Shown here piece after piece: positions 1 through 10,420 of a stretch of DNA of 64,000 nt (the first letter of the stretch is position 1; every line of letters starts with the position of its first letter). The notes below the pieces were generated by a model, which saw only the letters and a program-made list of their open reading frames with translations, made no database searches and was not told the origin of the DNA. The DNA comes from Blepharisma stoltei (lineage: Eukaryota; Ciliophora; Heterotrichea; Heterotrichida; Blepharismidae), in NCBI GenBank assembly GCA_914767885.1, contig CAJZBQ010000012.1:598501-662500 (forward strand), given 5' to 3'. The position numbers and the translations under genes are program-made.

Positions 1-754
1 TTGGAAAAGTCACAACTGGAGCCCAGGACGACTTGTCAAAAGCAACTCAAATTGCTCAGGCAATTGTTTCAAGTTTTGGGATGACTGAAAAGCTTGGAGT
101 TGTTGGGTATAATTATGAGCAGGAGTCGTTCAGCAAGCCATTCAGTGAGGATACTAATCGAATCATTGATGAAGAAGTCAGGACTGTTATAGACCACTGC
201 TTACAAAAGACAAGAGATTTACTATTAAGCAAAAAAGATCTGATTGGGAAATTAGCTGGAGCTTTAATGGATAAAGAAAGAGTTACCCATTCAGATTTGG
301 TAGAAGTCTTACTCCCCCCTCAGTGAGCGAACAAAACCATTGGAAAAATTCCTATTTTTTGCCCAAAAACCCACCCAGTGAACGAACCAAAAAATTTTTT
401 TAATATAAAAAATATTTTATGAAAAAAATTTTGATATATAAATGATAACTAGTATAATGAAATCACTAGCTAATTCTGTTTAATTTTGAACGTATTGCAT
501 TTTAAAACAAATTAAATCAATATTTACTTCCCAATTTTTGCGAATTGGAATTTTTTTGAATTTCGAAAAAAAATTTTACTTAAAATTTATATAAAAATTT
601 TAAAAAAAAAAAACTAACTCCCCTCCGTGAGCGAGCAAAATTTTGTGTTCGCTCACAGAGGGGGTAGTTAGGAGAAAGACCATTTGAAACTAAAGGCGAA
701 TATAAAAGATTTATTGAAGAAGGCAAAAAAATTGAATCAGAAAACCAGCACTAG
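1..754 (+). CDS. m-AAA (AFG3/FtsH-type) mitochondrial protease, C-terminal part
   Basis: Partial gene running in from the left edge. It encodes the C-terminal M41 peptidase region of a mitochondrial inner-membrane AAA protease. Visible are GKVTTGAQDDLSKAT, the helical segment around SSFGMTEKLGVVGY, and after the insert VLGERPFETKGEYKRFIEE, which resembles the AFG3L2 tail. The reading frame starts at base 3. It is interrupted by a MITE at 312-670; joining 311 to 671 gives VEVLGERPFETK in frame, ending at TAG (752-754). The zinc-binding HEXXH and AAA domain lie outside the window. In the family, hexamers of this enzyme degrade misfolded inner-membrane proteins and process mitochondrial proteins. 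Family assignment is strong; whether it is closer to AFG3 or paraplegin cannot be decided from this tail. Confidence 0.9.
312..670 (+). mobile_element. BogoMITE-like IES in the protease gene
   Basis: 359 bp insert flanked by TA (310-311 and 669-670). Its ends read TACTCCCCCCTCAGTGAGCG and the inverted GCTCACAGAGGGGGTAGTTA. The AT-rich core carries the family motif GATATATAAATGATAA. A second inverted copy of the end lies near 625-660, so the right end forms a hairpin. Excision at TA restores the protease frame. Confidence 0.9.
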
Positions 755-814
755 TTTTGCATACTTAATATTTATTTATGGCTAGTTTTCTTATAATATT
801 TTAGTTATCATGCT

Positions 815-1471
815 TTATTGTTCTCCTGTTTCTTCTATTTCATGCATTGCTGGAGATAAAGGATTTTTAAGCTCTTGATATACATTCATCGACTTATTTT
901 CTTCAAACCTCTTCGCAGTTGCAGGTTTATCAGAGTCTTCTAGTTCTGCCATTTCTTGAAAAGCTCTTGAGGTTTGAGATCGTTTCTTTTCTCCCATTCC
1001 AACTTTAACTAGATGCTTACTCCCCCCCCCTCCGTGAGTGAACAAAACCATTAGAAAAATCGCCATTTTTTGCCCAAAAACCCACCCTACGTGAGTGAAC
1101 AAAAATGTTTTTAATAGAAAAATTTTTTATGGAAAAAAATTTTGATATATAAGTGATAATTAGTATAATGAAATCTAGAGATAATTCTATTTAATTTTAA
1201 ACGAATTGCTTTTTAAAACATAAATTTTACAAATTAAATTAATATTTTTTAAATTTCGAAAAAAAATATTTTCTATAAAAATTTATATATAATTTTTTTG
1301 AAAAAAAAAATTAACCCCCCTCCGTGAGTGAACAAAATTTTTTGTTCACTCACGGAGGGGGGGGGAGTTAGAGGATTTGGAAGATTTTGAAGACTTTGAA
1401 GAAACTGAAGATTTCATAGAGTTGGCAGTTCCAGGCTTCGATGGTTCATTTTGGCTCTCATAGTTAACCAT
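815..1471 (-). CDS. Small serine-rich hypothetical protein, IES-interrupted
   Basis: Not recognised. The gene starts at ATG 1471-1469 (MVNYESQNEPSKPG) and ends at TAA 817-815 (HEIEETGEQ). A MITE at 1020-1370 splits it; removal joins a serine/lysine run (KSSKSSKSS) to KHLVKVGMGEKKRS in frame, giving about 101 residues. The N-terminal third is Ser/Lys rich and looks disordered, and the C-terminal half is charged. It lies 22 bp downstream of the preceding minus-strand gene. Function is not inferable. The in-frame join and amino-acid composition are the only evidence that it is real. Confidence 0.6.
1020..1370 (+). mobile_element. BogoMITE-like IES
   Basis: 351 bp insert between TA at 1018-1019 and TA at 1369-1370, with inverted ends containing CTCCGTGAGTGAACAAAA. 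The right end is a near-perfect hairpin (about 1317-1367). Removal keeps the small serine-rich gene on the minus strand in frame. Confidence 0.9.
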
Positions 1472-1493
1472 ACTTTCTCCGTGCACAACTTCA

Positions 1494-2199
1494 TTATATA
1501 GCCCGAACCTTGTTATAGCTCAAGCTGCGCTGACGACTCCCGATGTCATTCAGGGAGTTGACAAACCAGCATTTGTTGTAAACCAACTCTCTGGGTTTTA
1601 AATCCGCCTAATAACGGAGATTTGCCACTCAAGGAATTGGTTTTATCAGCAAATACTGGCTTGTCAACTCCCTAAGCCACGTTGGGAGTCATCAGTAAAG
1701 CCCGGGCTATGCTATATTCTTCTCCACCAACTTCATAATTTTCTTTGGAAATCGTTATCTCGACAGCTGGCTGTGGCTGCAAAGGATCTATTACAATTCT
1801 TTTTCCTTCAAAAACATCAATATAAGAGTAATCAATTTCTTGTTTCTTGTAAGCTGAAATTAATAGTCTTTTCCTTTCTTTCGTTTCAAAAACGGAAGGC
1901 GTGATATTTTGGCTGCTAGGATGAACCCTTGGCTTGGTTTTTAAAATAATTTTTTTCCTTTCTTTTTTGGATTCAGCTGGTTCTTCGTTTTCATTGTTGT
2001 CGATTTTTTCATCGGTTTCACTTGAAAGTTTTGATTTTTGTGATCTTATAGTAGATTCATAATTTAATATGAATTTTGAAGCTTGTTCAAGAGGATCTCC
2101 TTCAGGAGGTCCATTTTCCATTAGACTAGCAATAAATGCTTGATAAGCTTGTAGAATCCCCGTGTCTTTTAAATATTTAGCTCCAAATGGAAGTGACAT
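1494..2199 (-). CDS. Hypothetical protein with possible Dpy-30/RIIa-like N-terminus
   Basis: Starts at ATG 2199-2197. The first about 50 residues (YLKDTGILQAYQAFIASL, then PP..DPLEQASKFILNYE) resemble the Dpy-30/RIIa dimerisation-docking motif, in which a Tyr-Leu start, a helix and a Pro-Pro/Glu turn precede a second helix. The middle is acidic and basic low complexity. The end is interrupted by a 199 bp inverted-repeat insert at 1518-1716. Joining across a TATA repeat gives GGEEYNKVRAI and TAA at 1496-1494, total 168 residues. Proteins of this type often dock in cilia (radial spokes), but that role is inference from a weak motif. Confidence 0.55.
1518..1716. mobile_element. TIR-type IES, 199 bp
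   Basis: Flanked by TATA on both sides. Imperfect inverted arms share TGACGACTCCC / TGATGACTCCC and AGGGAGTTGACAA, with a loop around 1590-1620. Removal restores a minus-strand C-terminus NKVRAI-stop. Not related by eye to the MITE family. Confidence 0.8.
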
Positions 2200-2390
2200 T
2201 ATAATTTAAATAACATTGCGATAGCTATAATTTGCTTTAAGGTTTTATAATTAAATAAATGAAACATTATACAGATAGTAATTTTTCTATCTCTCTAGGC
2301 TATTTAGGATACTTTTTACAAGCGTATTTATTCTAAATGAGAATAAATTAACTATGAAAATGTTAATCAGTGTTTTTATTATTTAGAACA

Positions 2391-4101
2391 TTATTTATGG
2401 CTTTCTTTAAAAAATTGTAAGGATTTCGTTGCCTTTTGTCTTAAATCTTGCACGGTAAAGGGATAACTCACTTCTTCAGGATCAATAAAAGCTTCAATAT
2501 CAACATCAGAAGGCTTTAGCTTTTGAATAGGTGGTAAAATGATATCATCATTTCTGCTTAAATTTTGGGATGAAAATATTATTAAGTCGATTCCTTTTTC
2601 TAATTTTTGTAATAATTCGATAGCATTTTTACTTGAATCCAAGCCATATTCAAAACCCTCAATTAGTCCAAGAGTTTTAAGATTTCTTGAAATACTTGTT
2701 AAAGGCCCATTCAAATTTTTTACTTTTTCTGTCATGTCTTCAGAGCTCTGTGTAAGATCTTGACTTAATTGTATTGTTTTACTACACCCCTTTAAATTTG
2801 GACAAAAATTTATGTCACAATTTAAAGGGGCTTATTTTTTTTTTTAAAAAAAATCAATATCAAATATTTAGAAAATTAAAAAAATAAATTGAACATACTT
2901 TTTGTTTTATTTATTTTTATGAAAAATATTTCAAAAAATTTCTATGCCTGCTTAAATAATATTCTACTTGCACTTACCCCATTAAACTAGTTCAAAACTA
3001 TTATATAAGGATCATATTTTTATCTATAAAATTTTCCAAAAATTTTGTTTAAAATTTAATAAGGAGTTAATATATAAAAAATGGAAATTTTACACATATT
3101 TTGTTCCAATTTAAAAGTGGAGAGCTATCAATTTCGTTATCAATTTGTTTCAATTTAGAATTCCTATCATTTTTATCTACTTCTTTGCACGAACGAAAAA
3201 GATTTATTTGGTGTCTTGTCGAGCTCAGTTCATCTTCATTTCTAGATAAATCATCTCTAAGCTTATCAAGATATTCTGAAAGCTTATTTGATTCTTCGAA
3301 ATAGTTTAAAAAAGCATTTACATTTTCATTTAATAAAGCTTTTTTGCTGCTTCTTCTCATTTTCTCCATCCCATCATTCAAAATTTTTATAAAATCCGAG
3401 TATTCATTAATAGAAGACCTTTTCTTAATGCAGTTTTGTTTTCATAAGTTTGCTTGATTCTTTATTATTTGGAAGACTTCTGAAGCGTTAGCAATTGGAT
3501 CAGCCAGCTTGACTGAGATTCCATGCAAATATCGATTCCCATCATGAGCTTCACTAAGAATTTGGCTTGCTAGTGTGCCAATTTTATCGTGGATGCTATT
3601 CCTCAAAGCTTCTTTCGATTTCTCTGCACCATCAATTTTCTCTTTCATATAGTCATAAACCTTTAGCGAGTCAATTGATTCTGATCTGAGTTTACTCGAA
3701 AATGACTTAACTTCCTCAATATTGTGTTTTAAGCCTTCATTTCTTGTTTTATACAAGTTTTTTTCTTTTCTAAAAGCACATATCTTGTTTTTCAATGCAA
3801 GATTTAGCACTTTAATTTCGCTCAGCTGTTTTAGTGACCTGTCAAGATTTTCCTCTAAAATTCCGATTTTTTGTTTTCCTTTACGATTTCTTTGGTCGTC
3901 TATTTTCCTATGAAGCTTTTTATTCTTGATTCCCAGTTCTTCCACAAGCTCTTCAAGATCTTTGTTTAAGAGATTAGAAACCCTTCGTTCTCGCTCAAGT
4001 TTGCGGGTAAAATCATTTGTTTCGTGTTCAAGACAGATATTTGTAGACCTGAATGTTATCAGCTTAGATTCAGACATAGATCGTGAGAAAATCTTTGACA
4101 T
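2391..4101 (-). CDS. Long coiled-coil protein (455 aa), IES-interrupted
   Basis: Starts at ATG 4101-4099 (MSKIFSRSMSESK). The protein is heptad-rich and charged almost throughout, so it is predicted as an extended coiled coil. TGA at 3444-3442 must be Trp to join NQANL to KQNCIKKRSS. A 343 bp insert (2785-3127) is removed at TA to join IDNEIDS to KTIQLSQDL, giving 455 residues and TAA at 2393-2391. The last about 100 residues (LNGPLTSISRNLKTLGLIEG, ending SLQFFKESHK) look globular-helical. A faint likeness to Mediator subunit Med10 was noticed but is too weak to use. It is divergent from the next gene, with 44 bp between start codons. A cytoskeletal role is a guess. Confidence 0.7.
2785..3127. 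mobile_element. IES of second TIR family (GTTCCAATTTAAAG type)
   Basis: 343 bp between TA 2783-2784 and TA 3126-3127. Ends: CACCCCTTTAAATTTGGACA at the left, and TTTTGTTCCAATTTAAAAGT then GGAGAGCTA at the right. It shares the right-end block ATGGAAATT..TTTTGTTCCAATTTAAA with the insert at 62321-62577. Removal restores the coiled-coil gene. Confidence 0.8.
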
Positions 4102-4145
4102 CTTTGAAAGGTATTATAAATGAAGCAGTTATACATTATACCAAT

Positions 4146-5129
4146 ATGTCAAAACGAAATAAAGCTAAAAATTTTGCAAGTCCAAAAATAAAATACTCAC
4201 CATCAATCCACCCTCTGCCTGCTGATTTTGCTAACCAAGTTTTGGATTTAGAAATTCAGGTTGAAACTCAAGAATCAATTGAGGCTTTTAAATCTCTTAT
4301 TGAGCTATATTCGGTATTCTTTATTTAGCAAGCAATTGAGTATTATGAGTCTATTGGGGATGCCAAGTATAAGTATTATCAAGAACGAATGATCCGATTT
4401 ATTCAAAAAGAAGACAACGTTCTTGTCGCTAATACTGAAAATTCGTTTACTTCACCAGAAAAGCCTACTGAAAGACACACTATTAGCATTACTAGTAGAC
4501 AACTATTTAATACTCCCCCAGAAAATCCTTTTGAGCTTGCTCCTGAAACCAGGAAAACTGAAAATTTAACCCAAAAAAGGGTTGCTGAAAGAGTAATAAA
4601 GCAGCATGACCTCGACACAAGTGCAACCTCTAAAGAAATCCAGCTGAATTTAGACAGTCAAGATATAGCTTTAGAGCATAGAATTAGCAGCAGGAAAAAG
4701 AATCGAAATCGAAGCTCATCTCCTCGATCGCCAAATAAATTTGGGAGTTTTAACTACTTAGATATGTCTAATATATCCTCTAATGACGAACCTCCTAAAA
4801 GGAGATCGACAGAAGGAGAAAGCGATAAATCTGGAGGTGTTCCAAAGCCTTTAAAATATGAAATTTTTGAAAAAGAGTTAGAAAATATTATGGAAAAATA
4901 TGTTTTATTAAAAATTAAATCAACACACCAAATTCGGAAGAAATATAAAGAGCAAATTCAGGATGTCAAAGGAATGGGAAATAATGAAATTATCAAGCAG
5001 CTTGTTGGGGAAATGGAAAAAAGCAGGCAGCAAGAGCTTGATGAACTGGAAAGAAATATTGATGAACAAAGAAAGGAGGAAATTAGAAAAATAAAAGAAG
5101 AGGTTCACAAAACTAAAGAAGAAAAATAG
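4146..5129 (+). CDS. Basic protein with MIT/TPR-like hairpin and C-terminal coiled coil
   Basis: Start ATG 4146 (MSKRNKAKNFASPK). A 15-nt intron (4314-4328) interrupts a helical hairpin; spliced, it reads SLIELYSQAIEYYESIG followed by DAKYKYYQERMIRFIQKE. Helical pairs of this kind occur in MIT and TPR modules. Residues about 90-220 are Ser/Pro/Arg-rich and likely disordered. The C-terminus is a strongly charged coiled coil rich in E, K and R, ending at TAG 5127-5129. Total 322 residues. Function unknown. The intron is the cleanest one in the window because the unspliced frame hits TAG exactly at the intron's end. Confidence 0.75.
4314..4328 (+). other. 15-nt spliceosomal intron
   Basis: gtattctttatttag. 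Its removal joins ELYS to QAIEYYES in frame. The 15-nt length is a hallmark of heterotrich ciliates (Blepharisma, Stentor). Confidence 0.9.
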
Positions 5130-5295
5130 AAACATATATAATAAATAAATTTTATTGATTTTAATTAGGTTTAGTGAAGTAGAAAATTTTTATGTTTAAA
5201 GAGAATTGATTATGACTTTATTAAAATTTATCAAAAATTATGATCTAAAACGCGTTTAAACTTTAATAATTATAATTATATATCAAGCGGTAAAG

Positions 5296-5484
5296 ATGAT
5301 GATCCCTAGCATACCCCTGCCTATTTTTTACAAGTTTTTGATAGGGTTATTTTTATTCTGCATGCTTACTTTGCTTGTTTGCCCTCCTGGTGCTACAATC
5401 CATCTCATTATTTTAGGATGCATGAGTCTTGTGTTGGCATTTTTGGTTAAAAAGCTCGAAGAGAGTATGGTCAAAACAGATTAA
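5296..5484 (+). CDS. Small two-TM protein, Pkr1-like V-ATPase assembly factor
   Basis: 62 residues with two hydrophobic stretches (YKFLIGLFLFCMLTLLV and IHLIILGCMSLVLAFLV) separated by a short CPPGAT turn, and a charged tail KKLEESMVKTD. Size, topology and the motif ..IH..ILGC.SLVLAF.. followed by charged residues resemble the Pkr1 family, ER proteins needed to assemble the V-ATPase Vo sector. The match is by memory of a short family, so other small ER proteins are possible. The start is the first of two adjacent ATGs. No IES or intron is seen. Confidence 0.5.
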   Translation: MMIPSIPLPIFYKFLIGLFLFCMLTLLVCPPGATIHLIILGCMSLVLAFLVKKLEESMVKTD

Positions 5485-5548
5485 TTTATTTAAAAAGTGA
5501 TAGTTGCTTAGATTGCTCTATAATATTTAAAACTGCCGCTTTACCTTA

Positions 5549-5840
5549 CTCCCATCATCCGTGAGCAGAAAGCATCGGAAAAATCCCTAAAACCCCTTTG
5601 TGATCGAACAAAAAATTTTTTGTAAACAAATATTTTGATATATAAGTGATAATTATTATAACGAAATCTATAACTAATTATATTTAATTTTTACAAATTA
5701 AACTAATATTTGTTTTAAATTATTTTGAATTGGGATTTTTTAATTTCGAAAAAAAAATTCTATAAAATTTATATATAGATTTCTTTAAAAATATAATTAA
5801 TCCCTTGATCAAGCACAGATCCCAAACCTCCACCCCATTA
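5549..5840 (+). mobile_element. Decayed BogoMITE-like copy
   Basis: The start TTACTCCCATCATCCGTGAG, the core GATATATAAGTGATAATTAT and the order of blocks match the intact MITE copies. The ends are degenerate, so the right boundary is approximate. Confidence 0.7.
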
Positions 5841-6088
5841 TATATATAACTAGACATATATTAATTTATCAATTAGAATGTATAGCCCAACCACTTATAG
5901 ATTTCTCTATTGAACAAGTTATCGAAGGGACGAGGTTGATTTCTATATAATGAGAGATTAAAAAGTGAATTGTCAAAAAATGGTTGAAGTTTAGACCAAT
6001 TGGCAAGCAAACGTGCCAATTTTATAATGCCTTATTATTTAAAATTCATTTTTAAGTTAAGATACCCTTTTAGATAAGCATTGATAAG

Positions 6089-6233
6089 TATAGAAATTTC
6101 CCATAGATGGCACTGTTTGCCCTTGATTTGCCCACTGAAAATTTTTTTTGGTTTGACCAAACCATATGGTACTGGTCGAACCAAAAAATTTTTTCAGTGG
6201 GCAAATCAAGGCCATTTAAGGGAAATTTCTATA
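6089..6233. mobile_element. Palindromic TIR element, 145 bp
   Basis: Near-perfect inverted arms run from TATAGAAATTTCCC to GGGAAATTTCTATA, including TTTGCCCACTGAAAA and its complement, around a centre ACCATATGGT. It lies in a gene-free gap; TA-bounded like the genic inserts, so probably an IES. Confidence 0.75.
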
Positions 6234-6469
6234 TCTTACTTGCTTTTTTCTGATTTCTGCAAAATTAAGTTCAAACAAGTAAATTCATCATGCTTAATCG
6301 TTATAAAATGACTTTTTTTTAAGAACTCTCTAATTTGCCTTTCTTTTAAATTGAAACTAGCATATTGTTCCAATTTAAAGAATATTAATTTTTTTTTCTA
6401 TATCAACATTTTTAAAAATTAAAAAAAATATAAATTAAACACAATATCTTAAATTTTAAATTATTTTTA

Positions 6470-6854
6470 ACTCCCCCCCCCCCCTCCGTGAGCGAACAAA
6501 AAAATTTTGTTCGATCACGGAGGGGGGTTATTTTTTTTTTTTAAAAAAAATTTATATATAAATTTTATAAAAAATATTTTTTTCGAAATTTAAAAAAATC
6601 CTAATTTTGCAAAAATTGGGAAGCAAATATTAATTTAATTTGCAAAATTTATGTTTTAAAACGCAATTTGTTTAAAATTAAACAGAATTAGCTCTAGATT
6701 TCATTATACTAATTATCACTTATATATCCAAATTTTTTTCATTAAAATTTTTTCTATTAAAAAAATTTTTGTTCACTCACGGAGGGTGGGTTTTTGGTCA
6801 AAAAATGGCGATTTTTCTAATGGTTTTGTTCACTCACGGGGGGGGGGGGGAGTA
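6470..6854 (-). mobile_element. BogoMITE-like copy, reverse orientation
   Basis: 385 bp between TA 6468-6469 and TA 6853-6854. The block order is inverted relative to the copies at 312 or 1020: the hairpin end is at the left. It is intergenic. Confidence 0.85.
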
Positions 6855-6950
6855 AGAAGAATTAATTCAAAAAATAGCTTATTTTACATATGAAATACGA
6901 TATATAATGTATTAATAAAATTTTCATTTTGCTTATCTATGGTAAATTAA

Positions 6951-7487
6951 CTAACTAACTAATAATTATAACGTTTAACGTCCACTACGGGGTAGACTAT
7001 CCCAGCCCGCCACTCGCCTTTCGCCGCACCGGGCCAACAGGTTGCTGGGCCAACCCATCTCGATCACCAAGATGCGCCTAGGGCAAATGTCACCGGCTTC
7101 GACGGCTCATGAGTGAGCTACTTGCTTCTGCACATGGGTTGCCTTTCCGAAAATCAAAAAAAATGGATTTTCTGGTCGGCTCTCGGCAAAAAGGAGAGAA
7201 ATATGCAGCCTGGGACGTAACGCCCAGTTTCACGCTAGGGAGTTGCCCGATTGGTCCTTAAGACTCTGCTGGGCTTCCCCTTTTCCAACTGACATGCCTT
7301 CCTTCCCCACTAGGAAAAAACCAACCCTGAAAATAGACTTGGGCTAGGCTCTGAACACAACCAGAATTGCTTACCTAGCATTACTGTCCCTTTCTGAGCT
7401 GGCAAAACCTTGCCGGATATAATTAAATATGAGTCGAGGCTGCATGGCCGGGAGGCCATGCCCAGACGAAGACGCCATATTTAATTA
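6951..7487 (-). mobile_element. Retroposon-like element A with 18-bp target duplication
   Basis: 537 bp, GC-richer than its surroundings, flanked by the perfect repeat TTATCTATGGTAAATTAA (6933-6950 and 7488-7505). The left end has a CTAA-repeat tail (ctaactaactaa), so the element points to the minus strand. The right end is a hairpin, with TAATTAAATATG pairing with CATATTTAATTA around CATGGCC/GGCCATG. Much of it matches element B (57137) and, more weakly, element C (51446). Confidence 0.85.
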
Positions 7488-7615
7488 TTATCTATGGTAA
7501 ATTAATTTTAAAATTGCAAAAAATTTTGACATGCGTTACAATAAAATTGAGTCTTTCTTATTATCAGAACTAGATAGCTTGATATTGAGGTGATGGGTGG
7601 GGGCAGGATCAAGGG

Positions 7616-7657
7616 GTGGAGGCGGAGGCGGAGGCGGAGGCGGAGGCGGAGGCGGGG
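7616..7657 (+). repeat. GGAGGC short tandem repeat
   Basis: About six to seven near-perfect GGAGGC units in an otherwise AT-rich region, directly followed by a MITE-end hairpin remnant. Confidence 0.85.
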
Positions 7658-7664
7658 GCATTTA

Positions 7665-7720
7665 ACCAACCTCTCTGTGAGAAAACAAAATTTTTTGTCG
7701 CTCACAGAGGGGAGAGTTAG
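7665..7720. mobile_element. MITE hairpin-end remnant
   Basis: CCTCTCTGTGAGAAAACAAA and the inverted TGTCGCTCACAGAGGGGAGA form the characteristic hairpin of the MITE family without the rest of the element. Confidence 0.7.
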
Positions 7721-7956
7721 TTAGCGCTTCATTTTAATGAATAACATCCTAGAATAATTATTTATCTCAGAAAGATAATTTAAAGGTTTTTTCCATTATG
7801 ATCCTTCTATTTTAATTCCATTTAATATTTATATCAACAGTTTTCATATATAATATAATTTCACCTATTAGTACTTACAACAGAAAACAGTTGAAAATAA
7901 TAAAAATCAGCTGAAAACTCTTTAAATAGTCTTCGATAAAAGGATTAGAAATAAAA

Positions 7957-9573
7957 ATGGGAAACCCATGCACTGCAATGAATCAAAGAAATAGCCAAGA
8001 CATGTCTTCTTCTGAGCATTCTCTCATGAAAGCGTCGTGAATTAAAGACGGCGGATATCTCTTTTTAGCTGCCTTTCGTCGAGAAACCACTGAGCAGAGC
8101 TACTCACGAACCCAATCAACTTACAATAGAAATTGAAAAAGACTTGCACCTACGCTCAAGAAAAAAACTGAAGAATCCCCATCTTTGTATCACCCAGAAT
8201 TAAGAAAGCAATGAAAACATTACATTAGAAGGTAAATTCCATTTAGTGGTGTTCCAGATAAACTGGCAAGATCAGTAATTCTTAAGCTATTTTCCATCAA
8301 AGGATCTGATATTGAATACCATCCTTTACTGATGGAAGTTTTTTCAGGCAAAATCCCTGAAACTTTTACACTAGTCCCCACTTTCTCGACAGCCACTTCG
8401 ATTGAAAAAATCCTCTCCCGATATTATATTAATTCAGTTGGAGAAGCCGCGTTAAAAAGGATTTTATGGGTAATCCACAATTATCACCCGTTCGTTAAAT
8501 TTTGCCCACAAATTGTAGGTGCTTTGTCACTTTTACTTGTATACCTTAATGAAAATGAAGCTTATGCTTTGATTACGAAATTATTAATTAATTCAAGACA
8601 GGAAAAAGAAACAAGCTTTAAACGGCATTTTACCTGCACGAAACGGGAGCATAGCATATTGGTGCAAGAAACTTCAAATTTAATTAGAAGAGATATGAGA
8701 GGGTTAGCAACGTTTTTGGACTCTCAAAACTTTGACTTAAATAAGCTGATTTCTGACATGCTGAACTGCTTTTTCGTCGGCTATTTCAGGATTTCGTGCT
8801 TATTAAGGATTTTACTTTGCTTTTTATGTGAAGGGAACAAAACTTTGATCCGAGTAATTTATGGAGTATTTAACATACTACAGCGAGAGCTCCCATACAG
8901 ACAAGAACAAATTGAAGTTTATATTAAAAACCAATGCTGTTCGCTAACTAGCTGCGACGATCTTTTAAGAACTGGCTTCCGAGCTCTCATTAGCCGCCAA
9001 GATTTTATTTCTGAGCAGCCTGAGCCTGAAAGTGTAAGCGAGCATATTGCAGGCTTGTTTCGTTTGTCTATTCAGCTGCAGTCGAACATCATGTCAGTCT
9101 GTCATTTTGACTTGATTTGGAGCCATCTCCCAGCGAACTTTAGGATTTTAGCGCCGAAGTTTATTCTGTCAAGTCAAGAGTGTGGGGTAACTTTGAGAGA
9201 GCTAGAAAATCGATCATCTTTATACCCGCCGTCAACTCCGATGCTGTTTTTAGCCCAAACTAAAACTGGAGAAACCCTAGGTGCTTTTATCGATTGCACC
9301 ATTCAGTCTAACAAAAAATCTTCGCAGATGGTGAATTCTTTTGTATTCCAGCTTGAGCCAGAGCCGAGATTTTACCATTCGTCTGAAAGTGAAGCATGGA
9401 TAAATTTTTCTAAAGACGAGTTAAGTTTTGGAAAAAATGAACATGACATTGCGTTTTCAATTGATTCAGGATTTGAAACTTGTAGCTTCCATTCCAGTAA
9501 AACGTATGGAACTACGAACATCGGTTCTCAAGTGTTTCAAATAAAGCTGTTGGAATCATTTGTATTGCAATAG
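7957..9573 (+). CDS. TBC-TLDc domain protein (TBC1D24-like), possibly myristoylated
   Basis: 533 residues after removing a 15-nt intron. The N-terminus MGNPCTAMNQRN fits an N-myristoylation signal (MGxxC). TGA must be Trp in SWIKDGG, RNWKRLAP and KQWKHYIR. The TBC core follows: KHYIRSGVPDKLARSVILKL, then helices to about residue 330. The C-terminal TLDc domain begins near FILSSQECGVTLRELENRSS and includes FLAQTKTGETLGAFIDC and the Gly/Phe-rich end of the fold. TBC domains act as Rab GTPase-activating modules, but I do not see a clear IxxDxxR arginine finger, as in TBC1D24. TLDc proteins are linked to V-ATPase regulation and oxidative resistance. No IES is seen in this gene. Confidence 0.85.
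8232..8246 (+). other. 15-nt intron in TBC-TLDc gene
   Basis: gtaaattccatttag. Removal joins HYIR to SGVPDKL, recreating the conserved IRxGVPxxL start of the TBC domain. Confidence 0.9.
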
Positions 9574-9596
9574 CGATTTAAATTTTAACCTAATAA

Positions 9597-9761
9597 ATGT
9601 TAAATAAATGAGAAATCAGAAATGAACAGAATAATAGAGAAATAGGAAGAGAAATTGAAAAGAGAAAACGGATAGATAACGGAGCAGGTCAATTAATCTG
9701 GATATTTAAAGAGAAATTAATTGAAATGCTTTATCAATTTAATTGTGATAAAAATCAATAA
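9597..9761 (+). CDS. Possible 54-residue ORF
   Basis: Begins MLNKWEIRNEQNNREIGREI (with TGA as Trp) and ends QFNCDKNQ-TAA, 23 bp after the TBC-TLDc stop. Composition is protein-like and helical. There is no recognised family; it could equally be a remnant. The rest of 9762-10043 is AT-rich with nothing visible. Confidence 0.3.
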
Positions 9762-10043
9762 AATTATAAAACTGAAGAAGTCTATTTGATTTGATTCGTA
9801 TAAATTACCTTAATCTTAATATTTCTATCAAAATTAATTTTTTCTTTTTAATAACTTTTCTGACTCCAAATCTTTTATAGTTCTAAATAATTTTCAGAAA
9901 AAATCCTAGAAATATTCCTAGGATATCTGAAAACTAATAGAAACACTCTGCCTTGAATAATTTTAATTAATTTTAGAAAGACTCAAATTAAATTTTACCA
10001 ATTTAAGGCAAGGCCAATTATCAATTATATTAAGCTTCTTCAG

Positions 10044-10271
10044 TTATTCTAATTCACATGGCCTATAGCAGGTGCTATAGCTTCTTTCTTGCATTTTATA
10101 CAAGCTCATTTGCCGCTCAAGCATATTTTGGATTTGTGTTTTTCTGATCCTCATATAAGAACGCTGAGGGTCTTCCATTTCGGCGTCATGACAGCAAATT
10201 CTTGCTCGTTTCTGACTTGGCCAGTCAAGTTGTCGAACTCTTTTTCCATTCTCGTTCCAATATGATTCCAT
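10044..10271 (-). CDS. Small basic hypothetical protein, 75 aa
   Basis: MESYWNENGKRVRQLDWPSQ is followed by KRARICCHDAEMED and an Arg/Gln/Met-rich helix. KRVRQLDWPSQKRAR could serve as a nuclear signal, but no family is recognised. It uses ATG 10271-10269 and TAA 10046-10044. No introns or inserts are apparent. The even, non-repetitive composition argues for a real small gene; function unknown. Confidence 0.5.
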   Translation of the reverse strand: MESYWNENGKRVRQLDWPSQKRARICCHDAEMEDPQRSYMRIRKTQIQNMLERQMSLYKMQERSYSTCYRPCELE

Positions 10272-10286
10272 TTATTATTATAATTC

Positions 10287-10420
10287 TCACTCCCCTCCTC
10301 CCTGAGTGAACAAAAGAATTTTGCTTACAAACGAGGGGGTTAATAGAGGATGGGCTTTTACCTAAAAATAGGGATTTTTCCAATGGTTTTGCTGACAGAC
10401 CAAGGGTTAGGGGTTAAGAA
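10287..10420 (+). mobile_element. Internally deleted MITE copy
   Basis: The two end blocks of the MITE family (CCTCCTCCCTGAGTGAACAA and AAATAGGGATTTTTCCAATGG) are present about 130 bp apart, with the usual AT-rich core missing. Confidence 0.6.

Larger units (their letters stand above)
5485..7956. other. 2.5 kb gene-free, repeat-rich gap
   Basis: No protein-like reading frame was seen even with TGA read as Trp. It contains a decayed MITE (5549-5840), a palindrome (6089-6233), a MITE in reverse orientation (6470-6854), retroposon A (6951-7487), a GGAGGC repeat (7616-7657) and a MITE hairpin remnant (7665-7720). The rest is AT-rich. Confidence 0.6.

Noticed and set aside
2391-2735. Med10-like C-terminus in the coiled-coil gene
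   Set aside because: Only a few residues (..AFIDPEE..PFTVQDLRQKA..) resemble Med10 and the upstream 340 residues are an extended coiled coil. Left unnamed.
7508-7705. Minus-strand ORF rich in Arg-Leu repeats
   Set aside because: It is simply the GGAGGC tandem repeat translated; no protein-like composition around it.
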